Source: Actinomycetes bacterium (lineage in GTDB: Bacteria; Actinomycetota; Acidimicrobiia; Acidimicrobiales; RAAP-2). From it: DNA of 48,661 nucleotides. The position numbers and the translations under genes are program-made. The notes beneath the pieces are model-generated. The model had not been told where the DNA came from. It worked only from the letters and a program-made list of their open reading frames with translations, and made no database searches. Below are positions 1 through 8,351 of this stretch, piece after piece. Positions within the stretch are counted from its first letter, which is position 1. The number at the start of each line of letters is the position of its first letter. The stretch is taken from positions 1 through 48,661 of the forward strand of contig JAJYWF010000008.1 of assembly GCA_021791635.1 (NCBI GenBank), given 5' to 3'.

Positions 1-2
1 AG

Positions 3-173
3 GGCACCTGGGGCGGACCACGGCCCGGATCGGGGCGTCCGCGGATCTACGCCACCAACGCCCTTCGCCAGGCCGCCTACCGCTCCCGGCTGAAAGCGCG
101 AGCCGAGAGCGAGGTGAACCACGCTGGGTTCGATGGAGGCTGTAGTTGTCGGATGCCGACCTGGGACTGGTAG
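3..173 (+). CDS. C-terminal fragment of an unrecognised Arg-rich protein
   Basis: An open frame enters from the left edge and stops with TAG at 171-173, giving 56 visible residues. It contains a basic stretch GRPRIYATNALRQAAYRSRL followed by a short tail ending CRMPTWDW. The GRPR..Y...RQAAYR pattern looks like a small DNA-binding or AT-hook-like segment, but I cannot assign a family. It could equally be a chance frame, since GC-rich DNA keeps frames open. The true start lies outside the window. Confidence 0.3.
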   Translation, partial: GTWGGPRPGSGRPRIYATNALRQAAYRSRLKARAESEVNHAGFDGGCSCRMPTWDW

Positions 174-589
174 GCATGTTGAACGGCGAAGCCAGCGTGG
201 TCTCGACCACCAATCCCACCTTGGAACCCAGCCGAGGGCAGACGGCGGGCAGGTCCGTGGGCGTTCGGACGTCGAGGAGTCCCGTGGTCGTTGGGGAGGT
301 GTCGACCAGGCCTTTCTGTTCCCCTTGGGCGCCAGGTCGGCCGCCTCCGGGAACGCCACTTTGGTAGCGGTGCGGAGCAGCCCGGCCCGGTCGCAGCGAT
401 GCCGGCAGTAGGCGGGGGTCGCCAGTGGACCGTCCCAGGGGAGCCCGAGACGGGCGGGGGCCAGAGCTCCCGTCGGGGGCATGCGAAGCGTGTGGTGCCG
501 AGCATCGTGGCCAACGCGCTCACCACCGTGACGGAGGACGCCGCCAGAGCTGGTCCGGTCCGGTCAGCGCGGGGCAGGAACGGCCTCTG
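174..589. other. 416-bp stretch without a supportable gene
   Basis: All frames here are short and show the Arg/Pro/Gly-rich composition of shadow frames in GC-rich DNA. None has a recognisable motif together with a plausible ribosome-binding site. It lies downstream of the ABC exporter stop codon at 590 and downstream of the partial frame ending at 173, so it is a convergent spacer. A decayed mobile element is possible, but I see no inverted repeats or transposase motif to support one. Confidence 0.4.
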
Positions 590-2512
590 TCACCGTCGCT
601 CTGGTGCCGGCTGGCCCGTGGCTGAGGGGGTCTCCTGATCAGCGAACTGGGTCGTGTAGAGCTCGGCGTAGAGCCCGGCCTGGGCCAGCAGCTCGGCGTG
701 GGTCCCGCGTTCGACGATCCTCCCGGCGTCGACGACCAGGAGCTGATCGGCCTCGCGGACGGTCGAGAGGCGGTGGGCGATCACGAGGGAAGTACGGCCG
801 GCCAGTGCTCGACGCAGGGCAGACTGGACGGCCACCTCCGCTTCGGAGTCCAGGTGGGCGGTGGCTTCGTCGAGGACCACCACGTCGGGAGCCTTCAGGA
901 TGAGCCGGGCGAGGGCCACCCGCTGCTTCTCCCCACCCGAGAGCCGGTACCCTCTCTCACCCACCAGCGTGTCGAGGCCGTCGGGCAGGGACTGGACCAG
1001 GGGAAGTATCTGCGCCTGGTCGAGGGCGGCCAGCAGCTCGTCTTCAGCGGCTGTCGGTCGAGCGTAGAGCAGGTTCGCCCGCAGGGTGTCGTGGAAGAGA
1101 TGGGGGTCCTGGGTGACCACTCCGATGACGTCGCGCAAGGATGCCTGGGTGGCGTCGGTGACGTCCACACCCGAGACCAGGACCCGACCCGACGTCGGGT
1201 CGTAGAGGCGGGGAACGAGGTTCGAGATGGTGGTCTTCCCGGCGCCCGACGGCCCGACCAGGGCCACCATCTGGCCGGGGTCGATCCGGAACGTGATGTC
1301 GTGGAGGACATCGGCGCGCGGCGCCGTCTCGAGCACGGCGACCGCTTCGAGCGAAGCCAGTGACACGTCCTCGGCGCTCGGGTACGAGAAGTCGACGTGG
1401 TCGAATTCGATCGTGGCCGGCCCTCGAGGAACGTCGACGGCACCGGGGCGCTCTTGGATCATCGGGACCAGGTCCAGCACTTCGAAGACACGTTCGAACG
1501 ACACCAAGGTGGTCATGACGTCGAGATTCACGTTCGACAGCTGGGTCAGGGGCGCGTACAGCCGGGCCAGGTACGCCGTGATGGCTACGACGGTGCCGAC
1601 GGCCAGCCTCCCGTGGACGGCCTCGACACCGCCGAACCCATAGGCGAAGGCCGTGGCCAAGGCGGCGGTGAGGGTGAGGGCGACGAGGAACAGCCGAGAG
1701 TAGAGGGCCTGGGCGATCCCGATGTCGCGCACCCGGGCGGCCTTGTGGTCGAAGTTGTCGGCTTCGGCCTCGGGCCGGCCGAACAGCTTGACCAGCATGG
1801 CGCCCGAGACGTTGAAGCGCTCGTTCATCACCATGTTCATCTCGCTGTTGAGGTTGTAGCCCTCCAAGGTGATGGTCCCGAGGCGTCGCCCGACAATCCG
1901 GGCCGGTACCAAGAACATCGGGAGGAGCACCAGCGCCACCAGGGTGATCTGCCAACTGAGGACGAACATGGCAACCATGACGATGAGGACCGTGACGAGG
2001 TTCCCTACCACGTTCGACAGGAGGTCGGTGAAGGCTTGCTGGGCTCCGATGACGTCGTTGTTCAGCCGGCTCACGAGGGCTCCGGTCTGGGTGCGGGTGA
2101 AGAAGGCCAGCGGCATCTGCTGGATGTGGCGGAAGACCTTGGACCGCATGTCGAAGATGAGGCCCTCGCCGACGACTGCCGAGACCCGACGCTCGAAGAG
2201 CGAGAGTGCGGCTGTGACCACGGCCAGCCCGCCGGCCACCAGGGCGAGCGTGATCACGAGACCACTGCGGTGCCCCAGGATGCCCTTGTCGATGATCGCC
2301 CGCAAGATGAGCGGGTTCACCGCGCCTACGGCTGATCCGAGAACCACCACGGGGAGGAAGATGGACAGTATCCGCCGGTAGGGGACGGCGAACCGCAGCA
2401 TCCGCCTGGTGGTGCCGGGCGTGATCCGGTGATCGAGCACCGAACGGTCCTGTCGGAACGAACGCATGCCGGCCCACCCACCGCCACCCATTCCTCTACC
2501 AGGCGGTGGCAT
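590..2512 (-). CDS. ABC transporter, fused membrane and ATPase domains (exporter type)
   Basis: A 640-residue half-transporter of the MsbA/MdlB-like exporter class that would act as a dimer in the cytoplasmic membrane. The N-terminal part, about residues 40-340, holds the hydrophobic ABC transmembrane region. The ATPase follows with Walker A GPSGAGKTT near residue 418, signature LSGGE near 522, Walker B VVVLDEAT near 540 and the H-loop AHR near 579. A GGAGGG Shine-Dalgarno seven bases before the ATG at 2512 supports this start. It is the last gene of a minus-strand run after the enoyl reductase and NTF2-like genes, 91 bases downstream of the latter. Substrate unknown; lipid or drug export is the usual role of the class. 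Confidence 0.9.
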   Translation of the reverse strand: MPPPGRGMGGGGWAGMRSFRQDRSVLDHRITPGTTRRMLRFAVPYRRILSIFLPVVVLGSAVGAVNPLILRAIIDKGILGHRSGLVITLALVAGGLAVVTAALSLFERRVSAVVGEGLIFDMRSKVFRHIQQMPLAFFTRTQTGALVSRLNNDVIGAQQAFTDLLSNVVGNLVTVLIVMVAMFVLSWQITLVALVLLPMFLVPARIVGRRLGTITLEGYNLNSEMNMVMNERFNVSGAMLVKLFGRPEAEADNFDHKAARVRDIGIAQALYSRLFLVALTLTAALATAFAYGFGGVEAVHGRLAVGTVVAITAYLARLYAPLTQLSNVNLDVMTTLVSFERVFEVLDLVPMIQERPGAVDVPRGPATIEFDHVDFSYPSAEDVSLASLEAVAVLETAPRADVLHDITFRIDPGQMVALVGPSGAGKTTISNLVPRLYDPTSGRVLVSGVDVTDATQASLRDVIGVVTQDPHLFHDTLRANLLYARPTAAEDELLAALDQAQILPLVQSLPDGLDTLVGERGYRLSGGEKQRVALARLILKAPDVVVLDEATAHLDSEAEVAVQSALRRALAGRTSLVIAHRLSTVREADQLLVVDAGRIVERGTHAELLAQAGLYAELYTTQFADQETPSATGQPAPERR

Positions 2513-2603
2513 GGTGTCTCCCTCCGTTCATGCTGCCATCACCGCACGGGCCGGGCCGATGGACCGGCCGTGGGTGCTCAGCTCCTGTGCCTCAGGACCG
2601 TGC

Positions 2604-2993
2604 TCACGCGGCGCGGAACGTGACGTCGTTGTCGTCCCAGTAGGCGGTGGAAGCGGTGATCCGGTCGTCGTCGGAGACCGAGAACACCTCGATGCCTGCG
2701 ATGACCATCGATCCTCCATCCATGGTGACGACGACCTGGAAGTCAATGGCGACATGGTGTCCACTGGTATGGACGGCAAGCGCCTGGAATGTCGTCGCCG
2801 TGCTGGCCTCCACGGCGGACCGGAAGAAGGCAGCGATGGCTTCGTGCCCGACGTTGGGAGGGGTGCCAGCCGGGTCGCACTGGACCGCATCCTCCGTGAA
2901 GAGCGCCACCACGGCGTCGACGTCCCTCGAACTGACTGCTGTGCAGTACCGGTCCACCAGGCGGCGAAGTGACTCGGGGGTCGGCACGGTCAC
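2604..2993 (-). CDS. NTF2/SnoaL-like small protein
   Basis: A 129-residue protein of the cone-shaped alpha+beta NTF2-like superfamily. The N-terminal helix pair and the pattern YCTAVSSRDVDAVVALFTED, followed by GHEAIAAFF and a C-terminal run of beta strands, are typical of SnoaL-like or ketosteroid-isomerase-like proteins. The GTG start at 2993 overlaps the TGA of the upstream enoyl reductase gene (GTGA), so the two are probably translationally coupled. These folds range from isomerases and hydratases to non-catalytic ligand binders, and no catalytic residues can be assigned by eye. Its coupling to a fatty-acid enzyme suggests, by inference only, a lipid-related role. Confidence 0.75.
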   Translation of the reverse strand: MTVPTPESLRRLVDRYCTAVSSRDVDAVVALFTEDAVQCDPAGTPPNVGHEAIAAFFRSAVEASTATTFQALAVHTSGHHVAIDFQVVVTMDGGSMVIAGIEVFSVSDDDRITASTAYWDDNDVTFRAA

Positions 2994-3772
2994 GATCCTA
3001 CGGCGTGGACCCCGCCGTCCACGTGAAGCACCTCCCCGGTGGTCATCGGGAGCCAGTCGGACATGAGGGCGATGCAGGCCCGGGCGACCACGTCGGCGTC
3101 GTGGACGTTCCAGCCCAGTGGTGCCCGCTGCCGCCACGTCTCCTCGAACTCGGGGAAGCCGGGGATGGACTTGGCCGCCATCGTCCGGACCGGTCCTGCG
3201 GCCACGAGGTTGACCCTCACGCCACGAGGACCCAGGTCCCGTGCCAGGTAACGCGCCAGGGACTCCAGGGCGGCCTTGGCCACGCCCATCCAGTCGTAGA
3301 GGGGCCAGGCCACAGTGGCATCGAAGTCCAGGCCCACCACCGAAGCCCCCCCGCCGGCGCCGGCCTCCTCGAGGAGCGGGCGGAAGGCTCCCACCAGAGC
3401 CTTGAGAGAGTACGCCGATACCTGCAGTGCCACCGTGACGTCGTCCCATCCGGCGGCGAACATACCCTGGCCGAGGCAGACCGGAGGGGCGAACCCAATT
3501 GCGTGGAGGAGGCCGTCAAGGCGGCCCCAACGCTCTCCCAGCACGCTGCCGGCGGCGGCCAGCTGGTCGTCGCTCGTGACGTCGATCTCCAGCACATCGG
3601 GAGCGGGGTCCAGCTTTCGTGCGGTGCGCCGGGTGAGGGAGAGCCCTCGGCCGGCTCCCGAGAGCACTATCTCGGCCCCCTCCGCCTGGGCCCGGCGAGC
3701 GACGGCGAATGCCAGCGAGGCATCGGTGAGGACGCCGGTGATGAGGATTCGCTTTCCGTCGAGCATGCCCAT
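2990..3772 (-). CDS. fabI: Enoyl-ACP reductase, InhA/FabI type
   Basis: A 260-residue short-chain dehydrogenase/reductase of the FabI/InhA branch, which uses NAD(P)H to reduce trans-2-enoyl-ACP in the final step of each type II fatty acid elongation cycle. The N-terminus GKRILITGVLTDASLAFAVA is the modified nucleotide-binding loop of this branch. YDWMGVAK carries the Y-x6-K catalytic pair. RVNLVAAGPVRT and SDWLPMTTGEVLHVDGG closely resemble the equivalent InhA segments. I chose ATG 3772, giving MGMLDGKRIL; a longer frame reaches 3835 but would run toward npdG. ATG 3766 is an alternative. A TAGCCT -10-like hexamer eight bases upstream fits a leaderless message. It is divergent from npdG across 80 bases. 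Confidence 0.88.
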   Translation of the reverse strand: MGMLDGKRILITGVLTDASLAFAVARRAQAEGAEIVLSGAGRGLSLTRRTARKLDPAPDVLEIDVTSDDQLAAAGSVLGERWGRLDGLLHAIGFAPPVCLGQGMFAAGWDDVTVALQVSAYSLKALVGAFRPLLEEAGAGGGASVVGLDFDATVAWPLYDWMGVAKAALESLARYLARDLGPRGVRVNLVAAGPVRTMAAKSIPGFPEFEETWRQRAPLGWNVHDADVVARACIALMSDWLPMTTGEVLHVDGGVHAVGS

Positions 3773-3780
3773 GCCGGGTG

Positions 3781-3786
3781 AGGCTA
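3781..3786 (-). promoter_or_regulatory. Putative -10 hexamer TAGCCT for the enoyl reductase gene
   Basis: On the minus strand TAGCCT ends eight bases before ATG 3772. With a TANNNT -10 this spacing would place transcription initiation at the start codon, a leaderless arrangement common in Actinobacteria. No clear -35 is visible. Confidence 0.35.
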
Positions 3787-3852
3787 GCCAAGTCGGCGTC
3801 GCCGGCGGGCCGGGTCTGGTGGGCGACGGCGCCACTGTGGAAAGGTTGGTCC

Positions 3853-4506
3853 GTGCGCGTCGGCATTCTCGGTGGAACCGGTCCGGCCGGGCGTGGCCTG
3901 GCCGTGAGGCTGGCCGCGGCCGGGGTAGAGGTGATCGTCGGTTCGCGCGATGCCGCCAGAGCGGGGAGCGTGGCCGGTGACCTCAATCGGGCCTGGACCG
4001 GGCGTCTGGGTGTCGCCGTGGCCGGAGCCGACAACGCGACGGCGGCGGAAGGTGACATGGTGATCGTCGCCACGCCCTGGGAGGGTTGCATCTCCACCGT
4101 CGGGGCGCTGGAGGGGGCTCTGGCAGGCAAAGTGGTGGTGTCGATGGTGAACGCACTCGTCCGCGAAGGGCGGGAGATGCTGGCACTGGCGCCGCCGCGC
4201 GGATCGATGGCCGGAGGAATTCAGGCGTCCCTGCCGGGTTCGAAGGTGGCGGCGGCCTTCCACCACCTTCCGGCGTCGGAGCTCGAAGACCTGGACCGGC
4301 GCCTGGCGGCGGACGTCCTGGTGTGCTCGGACCATGGTGAAGCCACTGCGGCGACGGTGGACCTGGCCGAGCGCGTCGAGGGCCTTCGGGCGCTCGATGC
4401 CGGCTCACTGGCCCAGGCGACGGCGATCGAGGCCTTCACTGCGGTCTGTATCAACGTCAACATCCGCTACCGAGTTCACAGCTCACTGCGGCTGTCGGGC
4501 TTCTGA
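3853..4506 (+). CDS. npdG: NADPH-dependent F420 reductase
   Basis: A 217-residue protein that exchanges hydride between coenzyme F420 and NADP. The N-terminus VRVGILGGTGPAGRGLAVRL is the Rossmann loop of this family, with VIVGSRD at the end of the second strand where the NADP phosphate is read. VIVATPWEG, VVSMVNAL and a C-terminal helical part follow, and the length is normal for the family. I chose GTG 3853 over an upstream in-frame start at 3778 because GGAAAGG lies eight bases before it and the family begins directly with the nucleotide-binding strand. It is divergent from the enoyl reductase gene and 12 bases upstream of mshC. Its presence implies that the organism makes F420. Confidence 0.82.
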   Translation: MRVGILGGTGPAGRGLAVRLAAAGVEVIVGSRDAARAGSVAGDLNRAWTGRLGVAVAGADNATAAEGDMVIVATPWEGCISTVGALEGALAGKVVVSMVNALVREGREMLALAPPRGSMAGGIQASLPGSKVAAAFHHLPASELEDLDRRLAADVLVCSDHGEATAATVDLAERVEGLRALDAGSLAQATAIEAFTAVCINVNIRYRVHSSLRLSGF

Positions 4507-4518
4507 GGCACCCGATCG

Positions 4519-5676
4519 ATGACCGTGCGGCTCTACGACACCGCCCGTCGCACGATGGCCCCGGTCGACGCAGGTCCCCTGGTCAAGATCTACACCTGCG
4601 GGATCACGCCCTACGACGCCGCCCACCTCGGGCACGCAGCCGTGTACCTGACTTTCGACGTGCTTCGGCGGCTCCTCCACGAGGAAGGGCACGACACCAG
4701 GTGCGTCAGGAACGTGACCGACGTGGACGACGACATCCTGCGCAAGGCACGCGAGCTGGGAGTGCACTACCTCGACCTGGCGGCCGAGGAGATGGCTCGT
4801 TTCGACCAGGACATGGCCTCCCTGGGGCTCCTGCCGGCCTCGACCGAGCCTCGAGCCACGTCGGCCATCCCCGAGATCCTCTCGCTCGTGGGGGCATCGC
4901 TGGCCGCCGGGCATGCATACGAGTCCGGAGGGGCGGTGTACTTCGACGTCTCGAGCTTCCCGGGGTTCGGGAAGGTGAGCCACTTCGGCCGCGAGGAGAT
5001 GATGCGGCTGGCGGCCGAGTGTGGTGGGCGTCCCGACGATCCCAACAAGCGTGATCCCCTGGACTTCGTGCTGTGGCAGCCGTCGCTCCCCGACGAACCG
5101 GCCTGGCAGTCTCGCTGGGGACCGGGCCGGCCCGGCTGGCACGTGGAGTGCTCGGCGCTGGTCCTGCGGGAGCTGGGAGAGACCATCGACATCCACGGTG
5201 GCGGTCGGGACCTGGTCTTCCCCCACCACGAGTGCGAGACCGCTCAGTCCGAGTCGGTCACCGGCGTGCCATTCGTCCGCCACTGGGTGCACGTCGGACT
5301 GGTAGGCCTGGGTGGCGAGAAGATGTCGAAGTCACTGGGGAACCTGGTATTCGTCGGGGACCTGGTGAAGGAGTGGGACCCGATGGCTATCCGGCTGGCT
5401 CTCCTCGGGCATCACTACCGGGGGGATTGGGAATGGGTGAGTGAGGACCTGCCCGCAGCGCGCCAGCGACTCGAGCGGTGGCGCGAGGTGTCGACGTCGG
5501 GGCGCACCGGCACGGTCGACGGGAACCGGGACGGAGGTGACCCGGTCCGGGCAGAAGTCCGTGCTGCGCTCGAAGAGGACCTCGACACCCCGAGCGCCCT
5601 CCTGATAGTCGACCGGGCCGCTGGCGGGGGGCACCCGGTGAGAGATGCGGCCGACCTGCTCGGGGTCGTCCTTTGA
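4519..5676 (+). CDS. mshC: Cysteine:GlcN-inositol ligase (mycothiol synthesis)
   Basis: A 385-residue class I aminoacyl-tRNA-synthetase homologue. MshC joins cysteine to glucosaminyl-inositol with ATP in mycothiol synthesis. The segment YTCGITPYDAAHLGHAAVYL holds the HIGH-like motif and reads as MshC rather than CysRS, which usually has CGPTVYDYxHIGN. NVTDVDD, GRPGWHVECSA and FPHHECETAQSE supply the expected zinc and cysteine-binding residues, and EKMSKSLGN is the KMSKS loop. The chain ends soon after the helical domain and lacks the tRNA-binding extension of CysRS, which is usually about 460 residues. A short, divergent CysRS is the alternative. It follows npdG closely, so both cofactor genes may be cotranscribed. 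Confidence 0.78.
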   Translation: MTVRLYDTARRTMAPVDAGPLVKIYTCGITPYDAAHLGHAAVYLTFDVLRRLLHEEGHDTRCVRNVTDVDDDILRKARELGVHYLDLAAEEMARFDQDMASLGLLPASTEPRATSAIPEILSLVGASLAAGHAYESGGAVYFDVSSFPGFGKVSHFGREEMMRLAAECGGRPDDPNKRDPLDFVLWQPSLPDEPAWQSRWGPGRPGWHVECSALVLRELGETIDIHGGGRDLVFPHHECETAQSESVTGVPFVRHWVHVGLVGLGGEKMSKSLGNLVFVGDLVKEWDPMAIRLALLGHHYRGDWEWVSEDLPAARQRLERWREVSTSGRTGTVDGNRDGGDPVRAEVRAALEEDLDTPSALLIVDRAAGGGHPVRDAADLLGVVL

Positions 5677-5769
5677 CGAGCCTGTGGCTTACGCTGGCAG
5701 GTCCTGACGACGTTTCTCACGGGACGAAGGATGGGCCCAGAACCAGGCCGATCAAGCCGAGAGGATGAG

Positions 5770-7764
5770 ATGGCAGCCACGATAGACGTCCACCTTCCCG
5801 ACGGGTCGGTCCGAGACATGCCCGAAGGCTCGGACATCGGGGATCTGGCCGCGTCCATCGGGCCGCGATTGGTAGCAGCGGCGGTGGCGGCGACGGTAGA
5901 CGGGCGTCCGGTGGACCTGTCGACGAAGGTGACTCCGGGTGCGGTGGTGACGGTGGTGACCTCAGACTCGCCGCTTGGGCGTGAAGTAATACGCCACTCC
6001 ACGGCCCACGTGATGGCCCAGGCCGTCCTCCGGCTGTGGCCCGGCGCCCGCTACGCCATCGGGCCGGTGATCGACGACGGCTTCTACTACGACTTCGAGC
6101 TGCCCGGCGGTGCCCGATTCACCGACGACGACCTGGCGCGTATCGAGGCCGAGATGCGGTCCATCATGGCCGAGGACCAGCCGTTCGTGCGTCAGGAAGT
6201 CGGAGTCGACGAGGCGAGAGCGACCTTCTCCGACCAGCCGTTCAAGGTCGAGATCATCGACGCCGTGGCGACCGGATCGGTCGAGGTGGACGCGGCCCCG
6301 GCATCGGGCGCCGATGACCGCCAGGGTGATGCGCCAATCCTGTCGACCTACCGCAATACGCCGTCGTTCGTGGACCTGTGCCTCGGGCCCCACGTGCCGT
6401 CCACTGGGCGGCTGGGCCACTTCAAGCTGACCAGGGTGGCCGGTGCCTACTGGCGTGGTGACGAGCGACGTCCACAGCTCCAGCGCATCTACGGGACGGC
6501 GTGGGAGTCCGAGCAGGCACTGAACGAGCACCTCCACCGGATGGAGGAGGCCGAGCGTCGGGACCACCGCCGTCTCGGTGCCGAGCTCGACCTGTTCTCG
6601 TTCCCCGACGAGATCGGCTCCGGGCTGGCTGTGTTCCATCCGAAAGGGGGGACGGTCCGGCGGCTCATGGAGGACTACTCGAGGGAGCGCCACGTGGCCG
6701 CCGGCTACGAGTTCGTCGGCAGTCCGCACATCACCAAAGCCGGGCTTTTCGAGACTTCGGGCCATCTCGAGTGGTTCGCCGAGGGGATGTACCCCCCGAT
6801 GAAGCTCGACGGGACACAGGAGTACTACCTGAAGCCGATGAACTGCCCGTTCCACATGCTGGTGTTCAAGAGCCGCCAGCGTTCGTACCGCGAGCTGCCC
6901 ATGCGGCTCTTCGAGTTCGGGACGGTCTACCGGTACGAGAAGTCCGGGGTGGTCCACGGACTGACCAGGGCTCGGGGGTTCACCCAGGACGACGCCCATA
7001 TCTTCTGCACCGCCGAGCAGATGGAGGACGAGCTGGCGTCCCTCCTCACATTCGTGCTCGACGTGCTGGGTGACTACGGGTTGGACGACTTCTACCTGGA
7101 GCTGTCGACCCGTCCCGAGCACAAGGCAGTGGGGAGCGAGGAGGAGTGGGAGTCGGCCACTTCCGTACTCCGTCGGGTGGGCGAGCAGCGCGGCCTGGAG
7201 ATGGTGATCGACGAAGGAGGCGGAGCGTTCTACGGACCGAAGATCTCGGTGCAGGCCCGCGACGCCATCGGGCGCACGTGGCAACTATCCACCCTCCAGC
7301 TCGACTTCCAGGAGCCGGGAAGGTTCGGCCTGGAGTACACGGACCAGACGAACGCCAAGCGTCGGCCGGTGATGATCCACCGGGCGTTGTTCGGGTCGGT
7401 GGAGAGGTTCTTCGCCATCCTGGTCGAGCACTACGCCGGAGCCTTCCCGGCCTGGCTGGCACCCGAGCAGGTACGCGTGCTCCCGGTGCGAGACGACCAC
7501 ATGGACTACGCATTGGCCGTCACCGCGCAGCTCCGAGCGGCCGGCTACCGGGTTAGTACCGAGCCGGCATCCGAGCCCCTCGGAACCCGAATCCGAAAGG
7601 CCAAGCTGACGATGGTCCCCTACGTGCTGGTGGTGGGAGACGACGACGTGGCCGAGGGCACCGTCGGCGTCAACCGGCGTGGCTCGGAGCGACCCGAACG
7701 CGGCGTGCCGCTGGCTGCGCTGACGGCACAGCTGGCCGACGACGTCTCGACCAAGCGGGCTTGA
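5770..7764 (+). CDS. thrS: Threonyl-tRNA synthetase
   Basis: A class II synthetase of 664 residues that charges tRNA-Thr. The order is TGS domain ([23 protein letters not shown], quoted here only as its N-terminal strand pair), editing domain with [11 protein letters not shown], catalytic core with motif 2 around [21 protein letters not shown], the zinc Cys in MNCPFHM, and a C-terminal anticodon-binding domain around [11 protein letters not shown] chose ATG 5770 because the TGS domain begins at once and GAGAGG lies just upstream; an upstream ATG at 5731 adds 13 unconserved residues. A TACGCT hexamer at 5690-5695 could be a -10 element. The HIT gene follows by 16 bases, as in mycobacteria. Confidence 0.96.
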   Translation: MAATIDVHLPDGSVRDMPEGSDIGDLAASIGPRLVAAAVAATVDGRPVDLSTKVTPGAVVTVVTSDSPLGREVIRHSTAHVMAQAVLRLWPGARYAIGPVIDDGFYYDFELPGGARFTDDDLARIEAEMRSIMAEDQPFVRQEVGVDEARATFSDQPFKVEIIDAVATGSVEVDAAPASGADDRQGDAPILSTYRNTPSFVDLCLGPHVPSTGRLGHFKLTRVAGAYWRGDERRPQLQRIYGTAWESEQALNEHLHRMEEAERRDHRRLGAELDLFSFPDEIGSGLAVFHPKGGTVRRLMEDYSRERHVAAGYEFVGSPHITKAGLFETSGHLEWFAEGMYPPMKLDGTQEYYLKPMNCPFHMLVFKSRQRSYRELPMRLFEFGTVYRYEKSGVVHGLTRARGFTQDDAHIFCTAEQMEDELASLLTFVLDVLGDYGLDDFYLELSTRPEHKAVGSEEEWESATSVLRRVGEQRGLEMVIDEGGGAFYGPKISVQARDAIGRTWQLSTLQLDFQEPGRFGLEYTDQTNAKRRPVMIHRALFGSVERFFAILVEHYAGAFPAWLAPEQVRVLPVRDDHMDYALAVTAQLRAAGYRVSTEPASEPLGTRIRKAKLTMVPYVLVVGDDDVAEGTVGVNRRGSERPERGVPLAALTAQLADDVSTKRA

Positions 7765-7780
7765 GCCCCGATCGGCCGAA

Positions 7781-8296
7781 GTGGTCCCGCTCCAACAACT
7801 CTGGGCCGGGTGGCGCCACGAGTACGTGCGTTCGGCAACCGACGCAGAGCGGCGGGGAGAAGGTGGTGACTGCGTGTTCTGTCGCATCGCCGCATCCGGT
7901 GGTACGTCACCGGACAACGGCGTCGTGTGGCGAGGAAGGGAGTGCTTCGCCGTCCTCAACGCCTACCCGTACGCCAGCGGGCATCTCCTGGTCCTCCCCG
8001 TGCGCCACGTCGGGGAGCTCGACGGGCTCTCGACCACCGAGTCGGCCGAGCTTTGGCAGGGGACGAGGGGTGCCGCGACGACGGTGCGTCGGGCCTACGA
8101 TCCCGACGGCATGAACATCGGCATCAATCTCGGTCGGGCGGCCGGGGCCGGAGTACCGGGCCACCTGCACGTCCACATCGTGCCGAGGTGGTCGGGCGAC
8201 ACGAACTTCATGACTTCGGTCGGTGACGTGCGGGTCATGCCCGAGCCCCTGGAGAAGGCGTGGCATCGGTTGGCTGGCGAGTGGCCCCCCGACTGA
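7781..8296 (+). CDS. HIT-family nucleotide hydrolase/phosphorylase
   Basis: A 171-residue histidine-triad protein. The triad HLHVHIVPRW is at about residues 128-137, and CVFCRI near residue 31 suggests the metal-binding N-terminal Cys pair often seen in actinobacterial members. The mycobacterial protein in the same thrS-HIT-pgsA position is described as an Ap4A phosphorylase, so diadenosine tetraphosphate turnover is the best guess. The GTG at 7781 lies 16 bases after thrS, and the gene is probably cotranscribed with it. It converges on the EF-G-like gene across 55 bases. Confidence 0.87.
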   Translation: MVPLQQLWAGWRHEYVRSATDAERRGEGGDCVFCRIAASGGTSPDNGVVWRGRECFAVLNAYPYASGHLLVLPVRHVGELDGLSTTESAELWQGTRGAATTVRRAYDPDGMNIGINLGRAAGAGVPGHLHVHIVPRWSGDTNFMTSVGDVRVMPEPLEKAWHRLAGEWPPD

Positions 8297-8351
8297 CGTC
8301 GAGCCGATGCCCCACGGCGGGCGCCACGCACCAAGAGGACATGAGGTCTGA

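Noticed and set aside
77-526. A 149-codon minus-strand frame, with overlapping plus-strand frames, at the left end
   Set aside because: Arg/Pro-rich composition, no motif and no ribosome-binding site. Frames in all directions are open here, as expected from high GC.
5673-5695. TTGACG with TACGCT as a full promoter for thrS
   Set aside because: The spacing between the hexamers is only 11 bases, too short for a normal -35/-10 pair. Only the -10-like hexamer remains plausible.
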